Origin: a bacterium | GTDB lineage: Bacteria > Eremiobacterota > Eremiobacteria > Baltobacterales > Baltobacteraceae | DNA length: 6,609 nucleotides | Reading direction: 5' to 3' | Assembly (NCBI GenBank): GCA_021781095.1 | Contig: JAJXXM010000060.1 | Location: 1-6,609, forward strand | Shown: positions 1 through 6,609 of the stretch, one piece after another | Position numbering within the stretch: the stretch's first letter is position 1 | Layout: each line of letters begins with the position of its first letter | Notes under the pieces: model-generated | Told to the model about the DNA's origin: nothing | What the model saw: the letters and a program-made list of their open reading frames with translations, nothing else | Database searches by the model: none | Translations under genes and position numbers: made by a program

Positions 1-1
1 G

Positions 2-343
2 CAACGCGCGGCATTTCTCGGCCTCATCGCCGGGCTCTGCGAAGACCTGCTATCGGGAACGACCGGCGCGTCGTGGATGCTCGCAACGCTCGCCGCAGCG
101 GTGTTGACCGCGCTCCTCGCGCAACGTTTTTTCAGCAACTCTCCGCTGCTCTACGCGGCGCTCGCATTCGTCGCGACGTTCGTGCGAAACGCCGTCTTCT
201 GGGCGGTCATGCAGGCGACCGGCTCTCCGTTTGCATGGAGCGCGTTGCATTTTCACGACGCGATCAGACAGGCGATTCTCGATTCGCTGCTGTTAGGAAT
301 CTTCGCTTGGTGGTACCGCTCCAGACATCGCGATAACGCATGA
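2..343 (+). CDS. mreD: Rod shape-determining protein MreD, C-terminal part (5' end outside window)
   Basis: This is the 3' end of an open frame that enters from the left edge and stops at TGA 341-343; 113 codons are visible. The protein is strongly hydrophobic. It shows the MreD-like stretch GLIAGLCEDLLSG near its visible start, then three further membrane segments (around WMLATLAAAVLTALLAQ, LLYAALAFVATFV and AILDSLLLGIFAWW) and a short basic tail (YRSRHRDNA). MreD is a small inner-membrane protein of the elongasome, working with MreB, MreC, RodA and PBP2 to direct lateral wall synthesis. The assignment rests on the Gly-rich motif followed by a Glu/Asp pair, the membrane pattern, and position directly before mrdA with an ATGA overlap, the usual mreBCD-mrdA order. 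MreD proteins diverge strongly, so the context carries much of the weight. An internal ATG at 77 is not the true start, because the family motif lies upstream of it. Confidence 0.85.
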   Translation, partial: QRAAFLGLIAGLCEDLLSGTTGASWMLATLAAAVLTALLAQRFFSNSPLLYAALAFVATFVRNAVFWAVMQATGSPFAWSALHFHDAIRQAILDSLLLGIFAWWYRSRHRDNA

Positions 344-2196
344 GAGATACCGGCATTTGGCTGCGCCAACGTTTCGAACGCCCCCTACGGCGGCTCATCG
401 GCTTCGCGCTCTTTGCCGTGCTGGTCTTCGCGGTACTCTTGGTGCGGCTCGTCGACGTGCAGATCGTCCACGGAGCGGAGTACCGCGCGCAGGCCGAAGC
501 GAACCAAATTCGGCTCATCCGCGTCGCCGCGCCGCGCGGCCTGATCGTCGATCGCCACGGCAAGGTGATGGTGCGCAGCCGCCCATCGTTCGTGGTCGCA
601 CTCGTGCCGTCGCTCGTCAAACATCTTCATTCGGAGCTGGAGAGCGTCGCCACCACGATCCATCTTCCCATGGCGAAGCTCGAATATCGGCTCTATCACC
701 ACCGTGGCGTCAATTACCGTAATTTCGCCGAGGTGCAAACCTACGAGCCGTACGGCCCGGTCGTACTCGCTCGCAATCTCTCCGTCGCCGATGTCGCGCG
801 TCTCTCGGAATTGCTCGCCGTTCTGCCGGGCGTCGATATCGAGGTCCAAGCGGTGCGCGACTATCCGTACAACAACGTCGGGTCGCTGATGCTGGGCTAC
901 GTCGGCCTCATTACCGCTTCGGAGTATAAGCGACTGCGGCCGTACGGCTATTCGCCCAATGCGATCGTCGGCAAGGATGGGCTGGAGTACGAATACGATC
1001 GCTACCTGCGCGGCCGCCCCGGCGGACAACGCGTGGTGGTCGATGCCGCCGGAAACGTCGTCGCCGGCGACCGCTTACCGGACAAGGCACCGGTTCCGGG
1101 CGACACGTTGAAACTCTCCGTAAGCCTGCGACTCGAGCGCATCGTCGAGAGCGCGCTCGCCCACGGCGTGCAGCGCGTTCAGCGCGGCGAATCCGTCTCC
1201 GGAGCGGTCGTCGTCGAGGACCCGTGGACCGGCCGCATCCTCGCGATGTCGAGCTACCCCGATTACAATCCGAACGACTTCGCACTCGATCGCTCGCGAA
1301 AAATCTCGTTCTATCTCACCGACCCCGCACAACCGCTCTTCAACCGCGCGATTGCCGCCGCGACGCCGACCGGATCGACGTTTAAAATGGTCACCGGTTC
1401 CGCGGCGATTACCGTCGGCGTCATTCGCCGCAACCAAATCGTCTACGACAACGGCGAATGGAATTGCGACGGATATATCGCGCGCGATATCGTCTCCGGC
1501 GGGCTCGGATACACGAGCTTCGTCCCGGCGCTGGCCGCTTCGTCGGACGGCTATTTCTATCGTCTCTCCATGGGGCTCGGCCTCAAGCGCTTGCGGAAAT
1601 TCGCATTGCTCTACGGCCTCGACGCGCGCACCGGAATCGATCTCCCCGGCGAGAGCAAAGGCAATTGGCCGACCAATGCGTGGATGATGAAAAACTACGG
1701 CTTACCGCAGGAGCCGAGCGACGCGTGTTTTCTCGGCATCGGGCAAGGCGCGATGCAAGCGACGCCGATGCAGATCGCCAACATCGCCTCGGCGGTCGTC
1801 AACGGCGGCACGCTCTACCGCCCGCATATCGTGACGCAGATCCTCACGCCCGACGGACACACGATTAAAGTTTTCCCACCATCGATCATCCGGCACGTTC
1901 CGGTGACGCAGAAATCGCTCGCGGCGGTTCGCGCCGGTATGGCGCAGGTCACCTCCGCGGTCGGTACGGCGTACGGGCTCGCGATACCGGGCTTTCCGTT
2001 CGCGGGCAAGACCGGAACCGTAGAGACCGACGGCGGCAACGGCCCGAATACGACGTGGTTCGTGTGTTGGGCGCCGCTGAAGCACCCGAAACTCGTCATC
2101 GCCGTGTACGTGGATCGTAGCGGCGGCTACGGCGCGAACGTCGCCGCGCCGATCGCACGTAATATTATGATCCGCTACTTCCGTTTGAAGGTATAG
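340..2196 (+). CDS. mrdA: Penicillin-binding protein 2 (elongasome peptidoglycan DD-transpeptidase)
   Basis: This 618-residue class B PBP cross-links peptidoglycan stem peptides in the periplasm during cell elongation, normally with the glycosyltransferase RodA. It has a short basic cytoplasmic N-terminus, one membrane anchor (about residues 19-37), and a dimerisation/pedestal domain. That domain opens with APRGLIVDRHG (64-74) and includes the GKDGLEYEYDRYLRG motif (211-225). The transpeptidase domain runs from about 288 to 612. Its catalytic motifs are S346-T-F-K349, S401-S-D403 and K557-T-G559, with the family GIGQGAMQATPMQ segment in between. Length is normal for PBP2. It starts at the ATG overlapping the mreD stop; no strong Shine-Dalgarno is seen, so translation is probably coupled. 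The mreD neighbour favours PBP2 over the related divisome enzyme FtsI. Leu389 and Ser402 stand where some PBP2 proteins carry zinc-binding His and Cys. The 3' end overlaps the convergent gene by 32 bases. Confidence 0.95.
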   Translation: MRDTGIWLRQRFERPLRRLIGFALFAVLVFAVLLVRLVDVQIVHGAEYRAQAEANQIRLIRVAAPRGLIVDRHGKVMVRSRPSFVVALVPSLVKHLHSELESVATTIHLPMAKLEYRLYHHRGVNYRNFAEVQTYEPYGPVVLARNLSVADVARLSELLAVLPGVDIEVQAVRDYPYNNVGSLMLGYVGLITASEYKRLRPYGYSPNAIVGKDGLEYEYDRYLRGRPGGQRVVVDAAGNVVAGDRLPDKAPVPGDTLKLSVSLRLERIVESALAHGVQRVQRGESVSGAVVVEDPWTGRILAMSSYPDYNPNDFALDRSRKISFYLTDPAQPLFNRAIAAATPTGSTFKMVTGSAAITVGVIRRNQIVYDNGEWNCDGYIARDIVSGGLGYTSFVPALAASSDGYFYRLSMGLGLKRLRKFALLYGLDARTGIDLPGESKGNWPTNAWMMKNYGLPQEPSDACFLGIGQGAMQATPMQIANIASAVVNGGTLYRPHIVTQILTPDGHTIKVFPPSIIRHVPVTQKSLAAVRAGMAQVTSAVGTAYGLAIPGFPFAGKTGTVETDGGNGPNTTWFVCWAPLKHPKLVIAVYVDRSGGYGANVAAPIARNIMIRYFRLKV

Positions 2197-3346
2197 CGTC
2201 GAGTTTCGCCAGCTCGGCGAGCGCGTCGTCGAGCAACGCATCGAGCACGCGATCGTTATGCGTGGCGATAACGCGGTGAAATTCGGCGACGGGAAGTTCG
2301 CAGAGCAGGGCGAGGCTCTCGGCCGCGCGCGCGCGATAGCGCGAGAGAATATCGTACTCTTCACCACGAACCAGGAGCGTGGTCGGCAGCAGACGTGCGT
2401 TGATGACCCACGGAAGCGCCGCGCCGATCGGCTCGTTTTCCAGGCGACGGCGCAGATCCACGAGTTCGTCGAGATCGACGCTGCCGGCAAGGAGGACGGC
2501 GTTCCCGGTCGCCGTCGGCATCTCCGCGCTCGCCGGAGCGGCGAGGAAAGCATCGAGCAGCGAGCGTAGGGCGATGCGGCCGGCGCCATCTTCGATATCT
2601 TTGCTCGAAACGACGGGGCGCGGCCGATGTAACGTCATCACGAGGCGCGCGATCGGCGCGTTCATCGCTTCGCGCGCATCGCGGAGCGCCGCATCGAGCG
2701 CGGGCGTCCCATCCATCGAGCGCTCCGGGAGCAAGCGTTTGAGAGCGATGAGGTGGCGTAACATACCGCCGCTATCGGCGCGTTCGATGGTGCGCAATTC
2801 GTCGCGCACGCGAAGATGCGCGAGATCGAGAATGACGACCGTGCGCGCCCCACGCGGAGGCACCGCGCGCGTCTCGGGCTGCGACCGCTCGCCCGCCGGT
2901 TCGGCGACCGAAAGATCGGGGAAGAGCGCGCGCAGCGTTTTCGCCATCGAGGCTCGCCGCTCGTCGTCGCCCTGCCCGAGATAGCTTTCGACCGCCGCGC
3001 GTTCGCCGCGCGCGATTAACGCGTGAGCGGCCGCCGTCGCCACCACCTCGCTCGGATCGCTCAAGGCGTGCGCCAAGAGTGCGGCGCTGCGCTCGTCGTG
3101 CCGTTCTTCAATCGAAAAAATCATATCGCAGCGCGCGGCTTCGGGAAGCATTGCGAACTCTGCCGCCTCTCGCTCCCCCCACGCCGCCGCATCGACCGCG
3201 GGAGGCTGCGCTGCGGCCTCGGGGAGAGGCTCGGCCGGGGCGACCCGCTGGGCGACCACCGGCTCCGCGCGCGGAAGCAATCGCGCGACGAGCATGATGA
3301 GCGCGCCGATGAGAAAGAGCGCGAGGATCGCGATGCCGAGGCTCAT
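2165..3346 (-). CDS. Membrane-anchored protein with HEAT-like segment and shared C-terminal helical domain
   Basis: This is a 393-residue protein of unrecognised function. It starts at ATG 3346-3344, which overlaps the TGA of the upstream gene (ATGA). A start further upstream at 3544 would add an Arg-rich stretch that is only the antisense-frame shadow of the upstream gene. One membrane segment (residues 3-24) is followed at once by arginines (R22, R26), with no charge before it, so the positive-inside rule suggests the bulk is cytoplasmic. A Pro/Ala-rich linker (about 27-55) leads to helical, HEAT-like sequence (about 75-125, with SDPSEVVATAAAHALIARG) and a second linker rich in Pro, Glu and Arg. 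The C-terminal domain (about 166-384) resembles the C-terminus of the upstream gene product: HLIALKRLLPE, ALPWVINARLLP and NDRVLDALLDDALAELAKL all have counterparts there. HEAT-type segments usually act in protein binding, so an assembly or scaffold role is possible. No catalytic motif is seen. Confidence 0.75.
   Translation of the reverse strand: MSLGIAILALFLIGALIMLVARLLPRAEPVVAQRVAPAEPLPEAAAQPPAVDAAAWGEREAAEFAMLPEAARCDMIFSIEERHDERSAALLAHALSDPSEVVATAAAHALIARGERAAVESYLGQGDDERRASMAKTLRALFPDLSVAEPAGERSQPETRAVPPRGARTVVILDLAHLRVRDELRTIERADSGGMLRHLIALKRLLPERSMDGTPALDAALRDAREAMNAPIARLVMTLHRPRPVVSSKDIEDGAGRIALRSLLDAFLAAPASAEMPTATGNAVLLAGSVDLDELVDLRRRLENEPIGAALPWVINARLLPTTLLVRGEEYDILSRYRARAAESLALLCELPVAEFHRVIATHNDRVLDALLDDALAELAKLDAIPSNGSSGS
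2195..2851 (-). other. Shared helical C-terminal domain, copy 2 (membrane-anchored protein)
   Basis: Residues about 166-384 of the 393-residue protein. Landmarks matching copy 1 in order are HLIALKRLLPE (198-208), AALPWVINARLLP (309-321), RYRARAAESLALL (336-348) and NDRVLDALLDDALAELAKL (364-382). The HL-x-AL-x-x-LLP block matches at 7 of 11 positions and the ALPW block at 8 of 15, counted by eye. The region between the landmarks has diverged and varies in length. Confidence 0.7.
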
Positions 3347-6300
3347 CGCGCCGACAGGCTCGCGAGGCTTTCGCGCAGATCGGCGAGGGCGGCATCGAGC
3401 CGTTCGTCGGTCGTGCGCGTTAAACGGTCGAGAAACGCCGAGGGCTCGCACGGAAGGAGCGCTTCGAGCGCCGCGCAGAGCGCGGTACGGTAGCGTGCGA
3501 CCGGGGCGCGCTCGTCGGGAAGCAGATGCGCGAGTGCGAACCACGGCAGCGCGCCTGCGAGCGGCGCTTCGTGCAACCGTTCCACGAGCGCGCGCACTTC
3601 ATCGCCGTCGAATCGGCCGCTCAACGACGCGGAGGCTTCCGTCGGCGGCGCAGGCTCTCCGTGCGAACGCACCGCATCGTCGAGCGCGTCGACGATCGCG
3701 GCTCGCACCGTCGGTGTTTCGAGCTCGCGTTCGACCATCGCGTAGTGCGCGATGCGGAGCTTGATAAAGAGCCGGTCGAGCGATTCACGTAGCGCGTCGC
3801 GCAGATGGTCGAGCGAGTGTAACGGCGTCGAACCGATCGCATCGGGGAGCAAGGCGCGCAACGCGAAGAGATGCCCGACGAATTTTCCGGGGCGGCTCTC
3901 GCCGAGTTGTCGCTCGATCTGCACCAATCGCTCCGGGCTCAACACGACCAGCGTGCCGACCTGCGAACGCAAGATCTCGCGCGCGGGATGCTCGGGGCGC
4001 ACGCTCTCCGAATTCGTCGGTGGAACCTCCGCGCGTGCGCTTTCTACGTGCGGCATCTCGACACGCGGCATCTCCACGCGTGGAGCCTCAGCCTCGGCTA
4101 GATTCCCGACCGCACGCGGCCCCGCGGGCGAATTGCCGACGACGCCGTCGAGCCCAAAGGGGAGCCCCGCGATCGACCCCGCCAGCATCGGCGTCGCGCG
4201 CACCTGTAGCGCATTGGAGAGCAGCTCGTCGCAGCGTTCGCCATCGTAGGAGAGGCGCGCTTTCCGCACGATTTGCTCGCCGAGTTGCAGCTGATTATGC
4301 GCGATATCGCGCCAACGAACGACCGCTTCGACACCCGGTTCGACGGCGGTGAAGACGATGCCGCGCCCGGCGGCAAAGGGCGGTAGGGTGCCGACATCGC
4401 GAACCGGCACGCCGTTGACGGTGGTGGAGTTGGGCACGTAAATGACGACCTGCGGTTGCTCGATCGCGATCTCCAGCCGACGCGCGGTGCCGTCGCCGCC
4501 GTTGCGCAAACGCAACGTCCAATCGATGCTCTCGCCGGCTTCGACGCTCTCGGCAGGCTCGCTCTGGAACGAGCCTGCTGAAAAATCGGGCTGCGCGGTC
4601 GTCGGAATGGTGATCCGTTCGAGTTGCAGCGGTACCGTTGCATCGGCGGTGACCACACCGTCGAGCGTCAGCGGAAATTCCCGGGCGAGGCTGCGCAGCA
4701 GCCGTATGCCGATGCGTATCTCGGCGCTGCCGCCCGCCGCGATCTCGCCGACGAGAAACGCGGAATTCGACCGGGTCGCTCCTTCGACGCTCTCGATGCG
4801 CGCCTCGGGTGCCGGATAGAGCCGGACGGTAACGTTCCGCGCCACATCGCTTCCAACGTTTTCGAGATGAAGCGAGATCTCGGTGACGCGGTTGGGGCGA
4901 AGCGGCTCGCTTTCGTGTCGTTCGAAGCGCGAACGCTCCGCCGAAAAAAATGGATGCGAATCGACCGTCCAACGAAGTTCGCCGAGCGAGCGTTCTTCGC
5001 ACTCGTTCGATGCGAGCGCGACGCGCAGCACGGCTTCGGTGCGGTCGCGCAACGGGCTCTGCAGACGCGCGCAAAAGCGGAACGTCCGGGCGCTATAGGC
5101 ATCGAGGGTGCCGAGCTCGAGACGGTTCTCGACGAGCGTGCGCGGCGTATCGTTTTCGAAAATTTCCAGCGCTTCCAGTTCCGGGGCGACGACGAACGAG
5201 AGGCGCGCTTCGTGGGCGGCGGCCGATCCCGTATTCGCAATCGCGATCTCGCCTTCAACGCGCTCGCCGGGGTGCACCAAACCCGCGCCTATGCGTGAGA
5301 GACGATTCCGACGCGCCACGAAATGCGGGCGCGAAACGACGGCGAGCCGGCGTTCGAAAAATCGCTCGCCGAGCGCCGCGAAGGGCTCCCACGAGACGCG
5401 CGCGCCGACCGAGAGCTCGCGCCCTGCCGGTTGCGGCGAAACAAGCACGAACTCGGCGGAGAGCTCCGCCGATTCTCCGGCGTCGAGCGCGCCGATATCG
5501 AAGCGCAAATTTTCGCGCTTGCGTTCGCGTAACGGCGCACCGTCGAGTTGCGCGCTCGAGCGAACGAACGAGAGTGCGGGATCGACCGCGAAGGCAACCT
5601 CGACGCGCTCCGCACGTGCGTCTCCATCGTTTTGCAGCGAGATCGAGAGACGCAAGCGATGGCCGGGAAGGATTTCCTCCGACGGCTCGACCCGCAGCGC
5701 ATTTCCGGGCCCCGAAAAATCCGGCGCGGCGGCGACGCTCAGCGAACTCTCGGGAAGATCGAACGCGACGCTCTCTTGCGATGCGATGCGCGCTTGCAAA
5801 CGAATCGTCGTCGCGTCGGGGAGCGGAGCGTCGAGACGCACGCGATACTGCAACGTCGCCGTCGCACCCGAGGCGAGCGTCCGCGCGACGACCGGTGCGT
5901 AGAGCCGGTCGAAGGCGACGCCGAGCTCGCCTTCGAGTTCGCGCCCGTTCACGCGCACCGAACCCGGCACGTATTGCGTATGTTCGGGCACCGGCGCGAG
6001 CACGACAACGTCGTGCGCGCTCGATTCGCCCACATTGTGAACGCGAACGGTCACCGTTGCCTCGCCGCCGGGGTGGAGATCCCCGCGCGCTTCGAGGCTT
6101 GCGGTGCTGCCGGGATTGCGTAGGTTCGGTTTGCTGCGCGCGATCAGGCGAACGACGTTCGATCCGACCGGTTCGAGTTCGGAGCTGGCGACCGCCGCCT
6201 GAATCTCGACGGTGCTGCCGTTCTCGATCGCTCCGGCGACGCTGTAGCAGAGCTCGATCCGTCGCCGCTGCCCCGGCGCGACGTCGCCGATCCCGGCGCC

Positions 6301-6570
6301 GGCCGACGCGAGCAGTGGCGTGCTGCCCCGTTCGTCCTCGAGCAGCTCCCCGTCGAGCGTCGCGGAGCCCACGAGATAGACGAGCCCCTCGGGGAGGTTC
6401 AAGCGCACGCGCACCCCGGTCGCCGGGGCGCCGCCGTGGTTGGTAAAAGTGAAGGCCGCGCGCACCGTCATCCCAGGTTCCAACTCACGTTCGGGCGAAA
6501 CGTCGAGCGTTCGAAGCCCCTCGGGTAACGTCGGCGATCCCGGAGCGAAGATTTCCGCGAGGGTGCGCAT
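3343..6570 (-). CDS. Large DUF11/CARDB-like repeat protein with shared C-terminal helical domain
   Basis: At least 1075 residues are encoded from ATG 6570-6568 to TGA 3345-3343. About six Ig-like beta repeats of 121-135 residues fill residues 18-792. Each has a core N-x-G followed by an alternating strand (for example HNVGESSAHDVVVLAPVP and ENVGSDVARNVTVRLYPAP), several with the DUF11-type YVPGS-x-x-VNG hairpin, and a linker ending in x-P-x-F. Then come a Pro/Glu-rich linker (about 793-865) with a PRVEM tandem repeat and a helical C-terminal domain (about 866-1075), which is also found in the next gene. DUF11 and CARDB repeats are usually stalk or adhesion modules outside the membrane, yet no signal peptide or membrane segment is visible here. 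The frame has no stop between 6571 and the right edge and the ATG lacks a clear ribosome binding site, so the protein may begin further upstream. It is probably translated together with the downstream gene (ATGA overlap). Function is unknown; a structural or scaffolding role is inferred. Confidence 0.8.
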   Translation of the reverse strand: MRTLAEIFAPGSPTLPEGLRTLDVSPERELEPGMTVRAAFTFTNHGGAPATGVRVRLNLPEGLVYLVGSATLDGELLEDERGSTPLLASAGAGIGDVAPGQRRRIELCYSVAGAIENGSTVEIQAAVASSELEPVGSNVVRLIARSKPNLRNPGSTASLEARGDLHPGGEATVTVRVHNVGESSAHDVVVLAPVPEHTQYVPGSVRVNGRELEGELGVAFDRLYAPVVARTLASGATATLQYRVRLDAPLPDATTIRLQARIASQESVAFDLPESSLSVAAAPDFSGPGNALRVEPSEEILPGHRLRLSISLQNDGDARAERVEVAFAVDPALSFVRSSAQLDGAPLRERKRENLRFDIGALDAGESAELSAEFVLVSPQPAGRELSVGARVSWEPFAALGERFFERRLAVVSRPHFVARRNRLSRIGAGLVHPGERVEGEIAIANTGSAAAHEARLSFVVAPELEALEIFENDTPRTLVENRLELGTLDAYSARTFRFCARLQSPLRDRTEAVLRVALASNECEERSLGELRWTVDSHPFFSAERSRFERHESEPLRPNRVTEISLHLENVGSDVARNVTVRLYPAPEARIESVEGATRSNSAFLVGEIAAGGSAEIRIGIRLLRSLAREFPLTLDGVVTADATVPLQLERITIPTTAQPDFSAGSFQSEPAESVEAGESIDWTLRLRNGGDGTARRLEIAIEQPQVVIYVPNSTTVNGVPVRDVGTLPPFAAGRGIVFTAVEPGVEAVVRWRDIAHNQLQLGEQIVRKARLSYDGERCDELLSNALQVRATPMLAGSIAGLPFGLDGVVGNSPAGPRAVGNLAEAEAPRVEMPRVEMPHVESARAEVPPTNSESVRPEHPAREILRSQVGTLVVLSPERLVQIERQLGESRPGKFVGHLFALRALLPDAIGSTPLHSLDHLRDALRESLDRLFIKLRIAHYAMVERELETPTVRAAIVDALDDAVRSHGEPAPPTEASASLSGRFDGDEVRALVERLHEAPLAGALPWFALAHLLPDERAPVARYRTALCAALEALLPCEPSAFLDRLTRTTDERLDAALADLRESLASLSAR
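3346..3975 (-). other. Shared helical C-terminal domain, copy 1 (large protein)
   Basis: Residues about 866-1075 of the large repeat protein. It is predicted helical by its pattern of Leu, Ala and Arg. Landmarks are HLFALRALLPD (900-910), GALPWFALAHLLP (1006-1018), RYRTALCAALEALL (1026-1039) and DERLDAALADLRESLASL (1055-1072). They occur in the same order in copy 2. No known family or catalytic motif was recognised. Confidence 0.7.
4042..4083 (-). repeat. 15-bp in-frame tandem repeat encoding PRVEM units
   Basis: The linker before the C-terminal domain of the large protein reads PRVEM-PRVEM-PHVE (residues 830-843), two full units and a partial one. The units differ by a few substitutions, so this is a slightly decayed microsatellite-like duplication. 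The unit length is a multiple of three, so copy-number change would keep the frame and only alter linker length. Confidence 0.8.
4195..6519 (-). repeat. Six tandem Ig-like (DUF11/CARDB-type) protein repeats
   Basis: Within the large protein, repeats begin near residues 18, 148, 283, 415, 540 and 661, giving a period of about 121-135 residues. Linkers at the boundaries read KPNL (147), APDF (282), RPHF (414), HPFF (539), QPDF (660) and TPML (793). Each repeat carries the N-x-G core turn: TNHGG, HNVGE, QNDGD, ANTGS, ENVGS and RNGGD. The copies have diverged greatly in residue sequence, so the duplications look old. Repeat family assignment is by eye. Confidence 0.75.
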
Positions 6571-6609
6571 GACGCCGCGTAGCTTCGCCGTGCAGAAAGG
6601 ATCTCCGTT

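Noticed and set aside
2212..2222. Perfect inverted repeat gctcg/cgagc near the convergent stops, as a possible terminator
   Set aside because: The stem is only five base pairs with a one-base loop and no T-run on either side. It lies in the coding sequence and fits Leu/Ala/Glu codon bias.
1702..2589. A 295-codon minus-strand open frame spanning the end of mrdA and the HEAT-like gene
   Set aside because: It is out of frame with both, its composition is dominated by Arg and Ser, and both overlapping genes have strong protein-level support.
3347..3544. Longer start for the HEAT-like gene at 3544, adding 66 residues
   Set aside because: The extra sequence is basic low-complexity residue noise within the upstream gene. 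The ATG at 3346 gives a membrane anchor at the N-terminus and an ATGA overlap, a much better start.
4944..4950. Run of seven A on the + strand (seven T in the coding strand) as a frameshift site
   Set aside because: The reading frame continues intact on both sides with conserved repeat motifs (HPFFS linker), so there is no sign of a shift or recoding.
4950..6446. A 498-codon open frame on the + strand, antisense to the large gene
   Set aside because: Its product is an Arg-, Ala- and Pro-rich string with no domain pattern, as expected from reading a G+C-rich gene backwards. The minus strand encodes clear repeats over the same bases.
1..6609. Search for tRNA, rRNA, CRISPR arrays, insertion-sequence ends and att sites
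   Set aside because: None was seen. Nearly every base is inside one of four coding regions, and no repeated spacers or terminal inverted repeats were found by eye.

Overview
This is a compact, G+C-rich bacterial window with almost no non-coding DNA. It holds two converging gene pairs. The left pair, on the + strand, is the end of a rod-shape (mre/mrd) locus, so the host is probably a peptidoglycan-walled, rod-shaped bacterium. The lineage cannot be fixed from sequence alone. A deep-branching G+C-rich phylum such as Eremiobacterota/Vulcanimicrobiota is only a weak guess.

Left part (1-2196, + strand): the last 113 codons of mreD overlap mrdA by 4 bases (ATGA). mrdA encodes penicillin-binding protein 2, the elongasome transpeptidase. 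All catalytic motifs are present (S346-T-F-K, S401-S-D, K557-T-G). The positions matching the His and Cys of the zinc site described in some PBP2 proteins are Leu389 and Ser402. rodA does not follow; the cluster stops at mrdA.

Right part (6570-2165, - strand): two genes read leftwards, also joined by a 4-base ATGA overlap. The upstream gene encodes a protein of at least 1075 residues. It has about six tandem Ig-like repeats of the DUF11/CARDB type, a Pro-rich linker with a PRVEM tandem repeat, and a helical C-terminal domain of about 210 residues. Its frame stays open to the right edge, so its true start may lie outside the window. The second gene encodes a 393-residue membrane-anchored protein with a HEAT-like helical segment. 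It ends in a diverged copy of the same C-terminal domain.

The two pairs meet tail to tail: the last 32 bases of mrdA and of the HEAT-like gene overlap on opposite strands. The most interesting point is the pair of adjacent, translationally linked proteins that share an unrecognised C-terminal domain and look like partners in an envelope-associated assembly. Their function is unknown. A link to cell elongation is suggested only by proximity.
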